Source: a bacterium (GTDB lineage Bacteria; Elusimicrobiota; Elusimicrobia; UBA1565; UBA9628). From it: 37,720 nucleotides of DNA. The translations under genes and the position numbers were made by a program. Shown in pieces: positions 1 to 7,633 of the stretch. Under the pieces are notes generated by a model. That model made no database searches. It was not told where the DNA came from and saw only the letters and a list, made by a program, of their open reading frames with translations. The stretch is from contig JAJZQS010000015.1 of assembly GCA_021806745.1 (NCBI GenBank), forward strand, positions 1 to 37,720, read 5' to 3'. Every line of letters begins with the position of its first letter. Position 1 is the first letter of the stretch.

Positions 1-333
1 GGTCTTCTCGGAGACGATGGCCAGCAGAGTGGGAAGAACGGAGGCCGCCGTCGACGCGGACGCGGCGACGGGCACGGAGGGCTTGGCGGCGACGGGCGCG
101 GGCGACGAGCTCATGCCGGAGGAAAGATAAACGGCGATGGACTGGAGCGTGCGAAGCGTGCCGAGGTGTTCAGGCTTGACCTTGGGCGCGCCGGGCAGCT
201 TCTCCTGGACGGCCGAGAGTATCTCAACGCGCTTGATGGAGTCGATGCCCAGGTCCCCTTCCAGGTCCATGTCGGGATTGATGGTGTCGGCCGGGTAGCC
301 GGTCTTCTCGGAGACGATGGCCAGCAGAGTGGG
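1..333. repeat. DNA repeat from tandem ACP domains
   Basis: Positions 1-33 and 301-333 are identical over 33 bases and lie exactly 300 bases (100 codons) apart in the same frame of pfaA. They encode the same segment near the N-terminus of two successive acyl carrier protein domains. Nucleotide identity including synonymous sites suggests recent duplication or gene conversion between ACP units. Confidence 0.85.
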
Positions 334-3300
334 CAAGACGGCGGCCTCCGCGGAAGCGCCGGCGGGAACGGGCGCCGGAGCAGCGGGCTCGGGCGCGGGC
401 ATGGGCGCGGGAGCGGGAGCGGGAGCGGGAGCGGCCGCGGAAGCGATCGGCGCGGGCGCGGCGAGCGCGGGCGCGCCGGCGAGGGCGTGCTGATGCTCGA
501 TCAGGGCTTGGACCGAGCGCTGAGCCGCCTCCTGGCCCTGCAGGAACTGCAGGTGCAGCCGGGCGGTCTGCTCCTGCAGACGCGTGAGCGCGTCGATGGC
601 GGACTGGGCGGCGGCCAGCGCCTGCGGCACGGCCGCGGGCATGGCGACCGACGAGGACGGCGGCACGGGAGAGCTCAACGGCGGACGGACGGGGCGCGGC
701 GCGGGCTTGGTGGAGCGGTAGTTGGCGCCGTTGAGCGCCACCGACATCTTGGGCTTGGGGCGAAGGTCGCGCAGGCCGGCCTCGCCGTCCTGCCACGGCG
801 TCAGATCGACGGCATGGCCGAGCGCGGCGAGTTGGGCCAGCGCGCGGGCCAAGTCCAGCGTGCCGGACTTGCGGCCGTTCGAGGCGTCGACCGCGGCCGC
901 GGAGAAATCCTTGCCCTTGAGCGTCAGGGCCACGAGCCCGCTCATGCGCGCGCCCGCGCCGATTTCCAAGAAGGTCCGCACGCCGTCGCGGTGCATGGCC
1001 TCCACGAGCTTGACGAACTCCACGGGCCTGGCCAGTTGCCGCGCCAGGAGCTCGCGCGCGGCGGCGGCGTCCGCGGGATAGGGCTCGCCGGTGGAGTTCG
1101 CATACACGGGCGCGGCCGAGGCGGGAAAAGAAATCGACTCCAGCGCCTTCGCAAAAGCCTCCAACGCGGGCGCCACGAGCGGACTGTGGAAAGCCGCGGC
1201 CACGGGCAGGCGCACGCACTTGAGTCCGCGCGCGGCCAGGGCCTTGGCGGCGCGCTCGATCTCGGGCGTGGCGCCGGAGAGTACATTTTGCGCCGGAGCG
1301 TTGCGGTTGGCGACGACGAGGTCGAGCTTCTCTTCGGCGACCGCCCTCTCAAGCTCGGCGAGGGAGCACTGCACGGCGAGCATGGAGCCCAAGTCCCCCC
1401 CGCCCGCCGCCATGAGCCGTCCGCGCAGGCCGGAGAGTTCGTGCAGGGTCTTCTCGTCGTAGCGCCCGGCCGCGTGAAGCGCGACGAGTTCCCCGTAGGA
1501 GTGGCCCGCGAACGCGTCGGGCTTGACGCCGAAGCGCGCGAGGACTTTCAGCGCCGCGAGCGACGCCGCGCCCAGCGCGGGCTGCGCGACGTCGGTGGCG
1601 CGCAGGGACTTCTCCTGCGCCTGGGCCTGCTCCGGGTTCCACGCGGGATGCGGGAACATCCGGTCCGAAAGACGGCCGCCCTGGAAAGAGGCGTCGGCGT
1701 TTTCCAGCGTGCGCAGCGCCTCGGGAAACTGGCAGAACAAGTCGCGGCCCATGCCCACATACTGAGCGCCCTGGCCCGGAAACAGCGCGCCGAGCTTGCC
1801 CGGACGGCCGGAGCCGTAATAGACGCCTTCGGGCGAAGACCAGGACGGCTTGCCGGCGTTCTGCGTCAGGAGAACCGGAATCTTCGACACGAGCGCGGCG
1901 ATGTCGGTCGACTTTTCGACGACGACGATCAAACGGCAAGAAGACCGGGCGTCGAAATCGGCGCGGCTTTTCGCCGCGGCCAGACGGAGTTCGTCCCACG
2001 ACTTCAAGGACGACGCGGCGCTCCATTTCGACGACAATTGCACCGCGTCATCGCCGGACAGGGCGAAGATTTCAACATCTCCATCCCAATCGACCGCCGA
2101 CTTCTCGGCCGAACTCTCTTCGAGCACGGCATGGAAGTTCGTGCCGCCAAAGCCCAGCGCCGAGCACGCGGCGCGGCGCGGGTGGCCCTGGGGCGAGACC
2201 CACGGACGCTTGTCGAGGCTGAGATAAAACGGGGTCTTGCCCTCGGCAAGCGCAGGCAGGGGCTCGTCCACCTTGATGGTGGGCGGAAAGACCTTGTGGT
2301 GCAGCGCGAGCGCCGCCTTGACGAGGGCGGCCGAGCCGGCGGCGGCCTTGGTGTGGCCGATCTGGGACTTCACCGAGCCCAGCGCGCACCAGGCGCCTTC
2401 GCGCCCGGCGCCGCGGTAGACCTCGGTCAGGGCCGCGACCTCGATGCCGTCGCCGACGACGGTGCCGGTGCCGTGGGCCTCGACGAGCTCCACGGTGTCG
2501 GGGCTCACGCCCGAGACGGCGTAGGCCCGCCTCAGCGCGCGCGTCTGTCCGTCGGCGCTGGGCGCGTAGATGGACTTGCCGCGCCCGTCCGACGACGAGC
2601 CGATGCCGCGCACGACCGCGTATATGCGGTCGCCGTCGCGGCGGGCGTCGTCTAGGCGCTTGAGCACGACCATGCCCACGCCCTCGCCGAGCGTGGTGCC
2701 GTCGGCTTTCGCGTCGAAGGGGCGCGCGTGCCCCGAGGGCGAAAGCGCCGGGGTCTTGGTGAAGCACGAATACATGAAGATGTCGTTGAAGGTGTCGACT
2801 CCGCCGGTGATCACCGCGTCGACGCGGCCGGTCTGCAGCTCCAGGCAGGCCATGTGCGCGGCGCCAAGCGAGGAGCCGCAGGCGGCGTCGACCACGCAGT
2901 TGGTGCCGCCCAGGTTGAAGCGGTTGGCGATGCGCCCGGCCACCACGTTGCCGAGCAGGCCCGGAAAGGAGTTCTCCTGCCAGGCCACATAGGAGTCGGC
3001 GATGCGCGCGCAGGCGTCTTCGGCGACCTCGGCCGGCACGCCGGCCTCCAGCATGGCCTTGCGCCAGCGCGGGTGGCCCAGGCGCGCGCCCAGCGGCACC
3101 ACCAACTCCAGCGCGCCGGTGACTCCCAAGATCACCGACACGCGCGAGCGGTCCCAGTCCTTGTCCACGGCAAGCCCCGCGTCGGCCAGTGCCATCTTGG
3201 CCGCGACCAGGCCGAAGAGCTGCGCGGGGTCGGTGGCCTCCAGCGTGTTGGGCGCCAGGCCGAACTCGGAGGGATCGAAGTCGTAGGTTTCCAGAAAACC

Positions 3301-3504
3301 GCCCTTGTAGGCGTAGACATGATCGGCGCGCTTGGGATCGGCGTCGAAATAGTCGTCGCGCTTCCAGTGGCTTTCGGGCACCTCGCGGATGGCGTCGACC
3401 TTGTTCTTGACGTTGGCCCAGAATTCGCGCAGACTGCGCGCCTTCGGAAACACCGCGCCCACTCCGACGATCGCGACCGGCACCGCCTTCGAGTCCGTGT
3501 TCAT
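1..3504 (-). CDS. pfaA: Pfa-type polyketide/fatty acid synthase, KS-AT-ACP part (3' end outside window)
   Basis: This is a multidomain synthase of the PfaA type, which builds long polyunsaturated or other secondary-lipid acyl chains in the cytoplasm. 1168 residues are visible. An N-terminal ketosynthase (about 8-450) has active-site Cys209 in DAACGSS, His344 in EAHGTGT and His384 in QIGHTK, with family-typical spacing. An acyltransferase (about 560-870) starts with LFPGQGAQY and has nucleophile Ser669 in GHSYGE. An Ala/Pro linker leads to an ACP whose phosphopantetheine Ser1089 sits in LGIDSIKRVE, the hallmark of PfaA ACPs. A second ACP begins at the window edge, so the ACPs are in tandem. 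The ATG at 3504 is preceded by AAGGA 11 nt upstream and lies 19 nt after the gene before it. A ketoreductase would be expected further left but is not visible. The product cannot be deduced. Confidence 0.9.
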   Translation of the reverse strand, partial: MNTDSKAVPVAIVGVGAVFPKARSLREFWANVKNKVDAIREVPESHWKRDDYFDADPKRADHVYAYKGGFLETYDFDPSEFGLAPNTLEATDPAQLFGLVAAKMALADAGLAVDKDWDRSRVSVILGVTGALELVVPLGARLGHPRWRKAMLEAGVPAEVAEDACARIADSYVAWQENSFPGLLGNVVAGRIANRFNLGGTNCVVDAACGSSLGAAHMACLELQTGRVDAVITGGVDTFNDIFMYSCFTKTPALSPSGHARPFDAKADGTTLGEGVGMVVLKRLDDARRDGDRIYAVVRGIGSSSDGRGKSIYAPSADGQTRALRRAYAVSGVSPDTVELVEAHGTGTVVGDGIEVAALTEVYRGAGREGAWCALGSVKSQIGHTKAAAGSAALVKAALALHHKVFPPTIKVDEPLPALAEGKTPFYLSLDKRPWVSPQGHPRRAACSALGFGGTNFHAVLEESSAEKSAVDWDGDVEIFALSGDDAVQLSSKWSAASSLKSWDELRLAAAKSRADFDARSSCRLIVVVEKSTDIAALVSKIPVLLTQNAGKPSWSSPEGVYYGSGRPGKLGALFPGQGAQYVGMGRDLFCQFPEALRTLENADASFQGGRLSDRMFPHPAWNPEQAQAQEKSLRATDVAQPALGAASLAALKVLARFGVKPDAFAGHSYGELVALHAAGRYDEKTLHELSGLRGRLMAAGGGDLGSMLAVQCSLAELERAVAEEKLDLVVANRNAPAQNVLSGATPEIERAAKALAARGLKCVRLPVAAAFHSPLVAPALEAFAKALESISFPASAAPVYANSTGEPYPADAAAARELLARQLARPVEFVKLVEAMHRDGVRTFLEIGAGARMSGLVALTLKGKDFSAAAVDASNGRKSGTLDLARALAQLAALGHAVDLTPWQDGEAGLRDLRPKPKMSVALNGANYRSTKPAPRPVRPPLSSPVPPSSSVAMPAAVPQALAAAQSAIDALTRLQEQTARLHLQFLQGQEAAQRSVQALIEHQHALAGAPALAAPAPIASAAAPAPAPAPAPMPAPEPAAPAPVPAGASAEAAVLPTLLAIVSEKTGYPADTINPDMDLEGDLGIDSIKRVEILSAVQEKLPGAPKVKPEHLGTLRTLQSIAVYLSSGMSSSPAPVAAKPSVPVAASASTAASVLPTLLAIVSEKT
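409..432. repeat. (GGGAGC)4 tandem repeat in the Ala/Pro linker of pfaA
   Basis: Four perfect copies of a 6-base unit, read on the minus strand as alternating Ala-Pro codons in the linker before the first visible ACP. Such linkers are common flexible spacers in megasynthases; the repeat is slippage-prone but stays in frame. Confidence 0.8.
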
Positions 3505-3523
3505 GTCGTTGTTTGTCCTTGAG

Positions 3524-3850
3524 TCATCTTCGCGCCGCGAGAGCGAACTGAAAAAAGTATCGATCCATGTCCGAAAGCCGCGTCCGGTACTCGAGACCGC
3601 CCAGCCACGCGTCGCACAGAAGCTCCCGGGCGCGCGCCAGTTCCTTGAGGCGGCGCGCCCAGCGCGGGTCGGCCAGTGTCAAATCCAGAAGCTCCAGCGC
3701 GCGCACGACGGCTCGGTCGCGTTGGGCCGGGTCCTTGCCTTCCCAGCGCGCCGCGCGGCTGACTTCGCCGCCGACGTTGCCGAGTTGCTGCAAAAGCGAC
3801 ATCTGCGCCCAACGCCCGGCGGCCAGACCCGCATGCTGGGGCGCGTTCAT
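3524..3850 (-). CDS. Small helical protein of unknown function paired with DUF5674
   Basis: 108 residues, predicted largely alpha-helical, with conserved-looking segments such as QLGNVGGEVSRA, ELLDLTL and DRYFFQFALAA. I do not know a function for this family; my recollection is that similar short proteins occur beside DUF5674 proteins elsewhere, which I cannot check here. The ATG at 3850 overlaps the stop of the DUF5674 gene by 4 nt (ATGA), so the two are translationally coupled. A longer reading frame upstream exists but lies over the DUF5674 gene and has shadow-like Arg-rich composition. The gene lies 19 nt before pfaA, inside the lipid synthase operon. It could be a two-component module with its partner or an accessory to the synthase; neither is shown. 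Confidence 0.75.
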   Translation of the reverse strand: MNAPQHAGLAAGRWAQMSLLQQLGNVGGEVSRAARWEGKDPAQRDRAVVRALELLDLTLADPRWARRLKELARARELLCDAWLGGLEYRTRLSDMDRYFFQFALAARR

Positions 3851-4194
3851 GGCGTGATCAACTCCCGGAGCACGGCCTCCACCGCCGCGCGCGCCCGGGG
3901 ATCCTCGATGCCGCGGGAGCGGTTTCCCTGGGACGGTCGGACGTTGATCATCGAGTCGAACTCCACGCGCTCGGCCTCGGGGCGGTCCGGGTAGAGGTTG
4001 ATCCCCCACAGGTTTTCCTGGCGGGAGCCGTCGGACAAAAGAAGAGACTCTTCGTCGGAGTGCAGTTCGCCGCCGAGGGCGACGACGCGCCGCTCGACGT
4101 CCACCGCGGCCTTGATCATCTCGCCGAACTGCTCTCGCGCCAGCGCCGCGACCTCGCTCCAAGCCATCGGCTCGCGTACGATGCGGATGTCCAT
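3847..4194 (-). CDS. DUF5674 family protein
   Basis: 115 residues that match the DUF5674 pattern as I know it: an N-terminal helical part (AREQFGEMIKAAVD), then GGELHSDEE, QENLWGINLYP, FDSMINVRP and SQGNRSRGIEDP. The function is unknown. No signal peptide or membrane segment is visible, so it should be cytoplasmic. The chosen ATG at 4194 follows the pfaD stop by 1 nt and gives the typical short length. It overlaps the next gene by 4 nt. Its place between two synthase genes means it is transcribed with them, but nothing in its sequence suggests lipid chemistry. Confidence 0.85.
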   Translation of the reverse strand: MDIRIVREPMAWSEVAALAREQFGEMIKAAVDVERRVVALGGELHSDEESLLLSDGSRQENLWGINLYPDRPEAERVEFDSMINVRPSQGNRSRGIEDPRARAAVEAVLRELITP

Positions 4195-4195
4195 G

Positions 4196-5722
4196 CTAAT
4201 CCAGCGCCAAGGCCAGCGCGGCCTCGGGAAGCGGCTCCACTCGCGCGGCCGACGGCGGCACCCGGACGCCCAGCGCGCGCAGCGCGTGCGCGCGCGTGAG
4301 CACCGCCGCGCCGTAGAGAATGTTGCGCGCGACAAGCGCCACGCGGCGCTCCCGCGGCTCGGCCAAAAAGGAGCCGCGCGCCCAATCGTTGAAAGCGCCC
4401 ATCGCGGGGCCGCACCAGATCTGATAGTCGAGCGCGCGGTCGGGCGCGCCCGCGTTGGCCCAGCGCGAGGCCTGCCCCAGGTAGGCGCGAAACACAAGAG
4501 CCAGCTTGTGCTTGGGCTGGCGCTCGGCGCGCTCCACTTGCGACGGGTCTCGAGTCAGGAAAAACGCGCGGGTCTTCTCCCACGCCGCGTCCAAGCTCTC
4601 GCGAAACATGTCGCGCTCGATCTGGCGGCGCGCCTCGGCGGGCAGGGCCTCGATGGAGTCGTGGGCCCGGTAGAGCTCGTAGAGCTTGGCCGCGCGCATG
4701 GCGAACATCGTGCCGCGCTTGAGGACTTGCACCTTGACGCCCATCTCGAACATGTCGGCGGCCGGAGCCATGGCCGTGTCGGCAGGTCCAGCCTGGGCCA
4801 GCAGGCGGCGCGTCGCCTCCGAGGTGCCGGACTCGACGCAGGCCTGGTTGACCGAGCCGGTCATGACATACGCCGCGCCCATCAGGTAGGTGGCGGCGGC
4901 GGCGGCCGGGGCGGCGATGCCGCCGGCGGCACCCACCCGCGCGGGTTCGCGCAGGGGGCTTTCGGCCTGCAGGCGGTCGCGCAGATCCACGATCGAGGGC
5001 AGCAGGGTCACCAGCGGACGGTTGTCGGTGTGCCCGCCGCTGTCGGCCTCCACGGTCACGTCCTGGGCCATGGGCACCTCGGCGCCGAGTTCGGCCTCGT
5101 CGGCGGTGATGAGTCCCGCGGCGGCCAGTTCCCGGCGCAGGGACTCCGGCGCCGGGCGCAGGAACTTCTCGGCCACCTCGGCGCGCGAAACCTTGGCCAC
5201 CACCTTGTTGGGCGCCGCGACGCGGCCGTCGGGCGCGCGGCGCAGCCCGCTGAGACGGTAGCGCACGATCGCGGGCGTCAAGTCCATGAAGGCCGACGCC
5301 TCCACCAGGCGCACGCCTCGGCGCAGGTACAACTCGGCCAGAGCGGACTCGAGCGCGGGGTCGCTGGGGCTGTGGATGAGATTGAAGCCGTGCGGCCGCT
5401 CTCCGAGCGAGTCGCGCAGACGCTCGACGGCCGCCTCCACGCGCTCCAGGCTCAAGCCCGCCGCGCCGAAAAACGACAGCAGGCCCGCGCGCGCGCCGGC
5501 TTCCACGAGTTCGACGGAGGCGATGCCGTTGGCCATCGAGCCGGTGGCGTAGGCGTAGCGCACGCCGTGCTCGCGGCGAAACTCGGGATCGCCGAGCGCC
5601 TCGGGACCGAGCGCCGGGACTTCGGCGCCCGAAACGCGCACGGGGTTTCGAACATCCAGCAAGGCGGCGCGCAGGGCGGCGAGGTCTTGCGTCGCGTCGG
5701 AGACGGCGGGGCTCGGGGTCAA
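4196..5722 (-). CDS. pfaD: PfaD-type trans-acting enoyl reductase
   Basis: 508 residues of the PfaD/2-nitropropane-dioxygenase-like FMN enoyl reductase family, which reduces enoyl intermediates on the ACPs of Pfa and trans-AT synthases. Family features seen are HGFNLIHSPSDP near the N-terminus, the VTVEADSGGHTDNRP motif in the middle of the flavin-binding barrel, a following Gly/Ala-rich stretch (GGIAAPAAAAA), and a C-terminal NDWARGSFL segment. The likely start is TTG at 5722: an in-frame stop lies 13 codons upstream and no ATG or GTG exists between. A TATAAT box sits about 35 nt upstream, making this the first gene of the operon. In classic pfa clusters pfaD is last; here it is first. The flavin and substrate are inferred from the family. 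Confidence 0.9.
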   Translation of the reverse strand: MTPSPAVSDATQDLAALRAALLDVRNPVRVSGAEVPALGPEALGDPEFRREHGVRYAYATGSMANGIASVELVEAGARAGLLSFFGAAGLSLERVEAAVERLRDSLGERPHGFNLIHSPSDPALESALAELYLRRGVRLVEASAFMDLTPAIVRYRLSGLRRAPDGRVAAPNKVVAKVSRAEVAEKFLRPAPESLRRELAAAGLITADEAELGAEVPMAQDVTVEADSGGHTDNRPLVTLLPSIVDLRDRLQAESPLREPARVGAAGGIAAPAAAAATYLMGAAYVMTGSVNQACVESGTSEATRRLLAQAGPADTAMAPAADMFEMGVKVQVLKRGTMFAMRAAKLYELYRAHDSIEALPAEARRQIERDMFRESLDAAWEKTRAFFLTRDPSQVERAERQPKHKLALVFRAYLGQASRWANAGAPDRALDYQIWCGPAMGAFNDWARGSFLAEPRERRVALVARNILYGAAVLTRAHALRALGVRVPPSAARVEPLPEAALALALD

Positions 5723-5757
5723 ATCGGGCTCTTGCGCGCGTGCGAGTCTGAGACGGA

Positions 5758-5763
5758 ATTATA
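5758..5763 (-). promoter_or_regulatory. -10 element of the pfaD operon
   Basis: A perfect TATAAT on the minus strand. At normal distance transcription would begin near 5751, giving a leader of about 29 nt before the TTG start. No good -35 hexamer is seen 16-18 nt upstream, and only a weak purine-rich ribosome site precedes the start. Confidence 0.55.
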
Positions 5764-5889
5764 GCGCTTTTTCGGCGGGAAACGGCCGCAATTTACCGTG
5801 CCGACACGCCAAGCGGCGAAAGTTCTACTGGCTGGCTAAAAGCTTGCTCCAAGTGGATGAACGCAAGGGCTGAGGTGATAATCGCGCCC

Positions 5890-5936
5890 TTGACTGATAT
5901 ATATGGCGGTGTTATTATGGCGTTATGAAACACCGC
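5890..5936 (+). promoter_or_regulatory. Promoter and probable operator of the vapBC-like pair
   Basis: TTGACT (5890-5895) and TATTAT (5913-5918) are 17 nt apart and form the best sigma-70-like promoter in the window, with an extended -10 TGT. The start codon at 5925 is only 6 nt beyond the -10, so the transcript is likely leaderless. A perfect 8-bp inverted repeat (5906-5913 and 5929-5936, centres 23 bp apart) spans the -10 and first codons. A direct repeat TATGGCG occurs at 5902-5908 and 5916-5922. These are plausible binding sites for the ribbon-helix-helix antitoxin. Confidence 0.7.
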
Positions 5937-6155
5937 ACGACAATCATGCTCCCGCGCGAGCTCAAGCGCCGAGCCGACGAGAGAGCTCGGCGCCGCGGGG
6001 TATCCTTGGGAGAGCTGGTGCGCGAGTCGCTGACCGCCTACCTGACCGAGCCGGCCTCCGCGCAGGACTCGCTTCTGTCGGACCGCGCCGTCTGCCGCCG
6101 CCGCGCGCCAAAAGACCTGGCCGCCGACCACGACCGCTACCTCTACGACGAGTGA
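5925..6155 (+). CDS. Ribbon-helix-helix antitoxin (VapB/CopG-like)
   Basis: 76 residues. The N-terminus (KHRTTIMLPRELKRRADERA) is a short beta strand followed by a helix, and GVSLGELVRESL is the second helix, as in CopG/Arc-type ribbon-helix-helix DNA-binding antitoxins. The C-terminal tail is where such antitoxins normally wrap the toxin. It ends in a TGA that overlaps the GTG of the PIN toxin by 4 nt. No Shine-Dalgarno sequence precedes the ATG. By family knowledge it would neutralise the toxin and repress its own promoter, where an inverted repeat is present. Confidence 0.85.
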   Translation: MKHRTTIMLPRELKRRADERARRRGVSLGELVRESLTAYLTEPASAQDSLLSDRAVCRRRAPKDLAADHDRYLYDE

Positions 6156-6553
6156 TCTTCATCGACACGGGCGCGTTTCTGGCGCGCTGGCTGGCGTCCG
6201 ACCAGCATCACGCGCGAGCGCGCGCCGGCTGGGAGCGGTTGGCGCGGGAAAACGTCCGCCTGCGCACGAGCAGCTTCGTGTTGAGCGAAACGCTGACGCT
6301 GCTGGGTCGTCGAGCGGGCTACGCGTTCGCGGCCGCGCGCGGAAGATCAATTCGCGGCTCGAAGATGCTCGACATCCTGCGCCCGAATGAACGCATCGAA
6401 GACGAGGCGCTGGATCTTTTCGATAAGTACGCCGACCAGCGGGTGAGCTTCACCGACTGCGTGTCGTTCGCGCTGATGCGCGACGCGCGCGTGCGCCGGG
6501 CATTTTCCTTCGACGCGCATTTCGAGCGTGCGGGCTTCGAGCTCTGGCCCTGA
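6152..6553 (+). CDS. vapC: PIN-domain ribonuclease toxin (VapC-like)
   Basis: 133 residues with the full acidic PIN active site: Asp5 in FIDTGAF, Glu46 in VLSETL, Asp102 in SFTDCVS and Asp121 in SFDAHF. VapC toxins are Mg2+-dependent endoribonucleases that cut tRNA or rRNA when the antitoxin is lost; the RNA target here is unknown. GTG at 6152 is chosen because the PIN fold starts immediately and the overlap with the antitoxin stop (GTGA) is typical of these operons. A longer in-frame upstream extension covers the antitoxin gene and is rejected. The catalytic residues are intact, so the toxin is probably functional. Confidence 0.9.
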   Translation: MIFIDTGAFLARWLASDQHHARARAGWERLARENVRLRTSSFVLSETLTLLGRRAGYAFAAARGRSIRGSKMLDILRPNERIEDEALDLFDKYADQRVSFTDCVSFALMRDARVRRAFSFDAHFERAGFELWP

Positions 6554-6582
6554 CGGACGCACTGCGCCCCCTCGGCATTTTA

Positions 6583-6588
6583 TACGAT
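6583..6588 (+). promoter_or_regulatory. -10-like element of the dedA gene
   Basis: TACGAT ends 8 nt before the ATG at 6597, inside the short A/T-rich gap after vapC. There is no Shine-Dalgarno sequence. The spacing fits a leaderless or near-leaderless mRNA. No clear -35 is seen. Confidence 0.45.
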
Positions 6589-6596
6589 ACGCCCCC

Positions 6597-7262
6597 ATGC
6601 AAGCGCAATTCCACGCCCTGCTCGTCTATTGGTTCCACTTCGTCGAGGTCAACGGCTATCTCGGGGTGTTTCTGCTGATGGCGCTGGAAAGCTCCTTCGT
6701 GCCCATCCCCAGCGAGATCATCATGCCCCCCGCCGCGTACTGGGCCGCGCAGGGGCGCATGGACTTCTGGCTGGTGGTCTGCGTGGGCGCGGCGGGCGGG
6801 CTGTTCGGCTCCTTGGTCTGCTACGGCGCCGCGCGCGCGCTGGGCGCGCCGGCGGTCCTGCGCTGGGGGCGCTTCGTGCTGCTGACCCCGGACAAGATCG
6901 AGGCGGCCGAGGATTGGGTCAAGGAATACGGCGTGGGCGGAATATTTTTCTCCCGCCTGTTGCCGGCGGTCCGGCACCTGATTTCAATCCCCGCGGGCAT
7001 CCTGCGCATGCCGGTGATCGCCTTCAGCGCGGCCACCGTGGCGGGCGCCTTCCTTTGGGATTTGACGCTGGCTTGGTTCGGCCGGCAGGTCATCGGCGAC
7101 CAGCCGCATCTGCTGGACTCTCCCGAGCAACTGGCGCTCGTCTTGCGCCAGCGCATGCACCTGATCGTGCTGGGCATACTGGCGCTGGCCGCGGCCTACG
7201 CGTTGATGCTGTGGCTGCGCCGGCGCGGCGTGCAGGCCGAGCGGCGCCGCGCGGCCGCGTGA
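6597..7262 (+). CDS. DedA/SNARE-associated family membrane protein
   Basis: 221 residues of the DedA (VTT) family, inner-membrane proteins linked to flipping of undecaprenyl phosphate or phospholipids and to envelope homeostasis. Visible signatures are FLLMALESSFVPIPSE near the N-terminus (the re-entrant F/ExxxPxPSE segment), GGLFGSLVCYGAAR, and FFSRLLPAVRHLISIPAG with the conserved Arg-rich loop. About five hydrophobic segments are present, the last being followed by a basic cytoplasmic tail. The ATG at 6597 is preferred over an upstream in-frame start at 6528, which lies inside vapC. The gene stands alone between vapC and a GC-rich hairpin. Confidence 0.9.
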   Translation: MQAQFHALLVYWFHFVEVNGYLGVFLLMALESSFVPIPSEIIMPPAAYWAAQGRMDFWLVVCVGAAGGLFGSLVCYGAARALGAPAVLRWGRFVLLTPDKIEAAEDWVKEYGVGGIFFSRLLPAVRHLISIPAGILRMPVIAFSAATVAGAFLWDLTLAWFGRQVIGDQPHLLDSPEQLALVLRQRMHLIVLGILALAAAYALMLWLRRRGVQAERRRAAA

Positions 7263-7263
7263 G

Positions 7264-7294
7264 CCGCCGCCCCGGCGCGCGGCCGGGGCGGCGG
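7264..7294. terminator. GC hairpin between convergent dedA and spoVG genes
   Basis: A perfect 13-bp inverted repeat (7264-7276 with 7282-7294) and a 5-nt loop, starting just after the dedA stop. It is followed on the plus strand by AAAA rather than a T run, so it is not a classic Rho-independent terminator. Its place between convergent genes suggests bidirectional termination or mRNA 3'-end protection. Confidence 0.55.
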
Positions 7295-7302
7295 AAAAGA
7301 AC

Positions 7303-7626
7303 TCAGCTCTTGGCCGAGGCAACGGCCTCGCGCGACTCGCGGTAGCGCTCCAGCACCAGCGCGCAGGCGGCCGCGCGGGCCTCGGCGGTGACCGGATGGG
7401 CCACATCGAACCAGCGGTCCTGCGCCTGACCCTTGCCCCGCTCGGCCGGAAAGACCACGAAGGGCTCGTCGTCGCCCGGCTCGCTTCTCTTCAGCACGCG
7501 GATGCCCTTGATCACGAACGAGCCCGCGATCGTGAGCTCCGCGAACGCCATCAGCTTGGTGGGACGCTCGGAGCGGTCCTCGAAAGGCCGCACGCGCGCG
7601 TCCAGACTCGGCAGCGTCGTCTCCAT
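7303..7626 (-). CDS. spoVG: SpoVG family RNA/DNA-binding regulator
   Basis: 107 residues matching SpoVG. It has VRPFEDRSERPTKLMAFAEL, AGSFVIKGIRVL, then FVVFPAERG and RWFDVAHPVTAEAR, the last corresponding to the family's DIAHPI-type motif. SpoVG proteins are small sequence-specific nucleic-acid-binding regulators found well beyond spore formers, so sporulation is not implied. Length and domain are complete. The ATG at 7626 has a strong GGGAGG ribosome site at 7639-7634, directly next to an 8-bp hairpin. It lies 126 nt downstream of the helicase reading frame on the same strand and could be co-transcribed with it. Confidence 0.88.
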   Translation of the reverse strand: METTLPSLDARVRPFEDRSERPTKLMAFAELTIAGSFVIKGIRVLKRSEPGDDEPFVVFPAERGKGQAQDRWFDVAHPVTAEARAAACALVLERYRESREAVASAKS

Positions 7627-7633
7627 GTGAACG

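Noticed and set aside
1-333. Direct repeat suggesting a mobile element
   Set aside because: The spacing is an exact 100 codons in frame within pfaA and both copies encode ACP segments.
166-2655. 829-codon open frame on the plus strand
   Set aside because: Antisense shadow of pfaA: Arg/Gly/His-rich, no domain, opposite a clear KS-AT-ACP frame.
3998-5764. 588-codon open frame on the plus strand
   Set aside because: Antisense to pfaD and the DUF5674 gene; low-complexity composition typical of high-GC shadows.
5793-6131. 112-codon minus-strand frame upstream of pfaD
   Set aside because: Lies opposite the antitoxin gene, has no recognisable features, and would sit across the vapBC promoter.
7264-7294. 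Classic Rho-independent terminator
   Set aside because: The stem is perfect, but no T run follows on either strand; kept only as a hairpin of uncertain strength.
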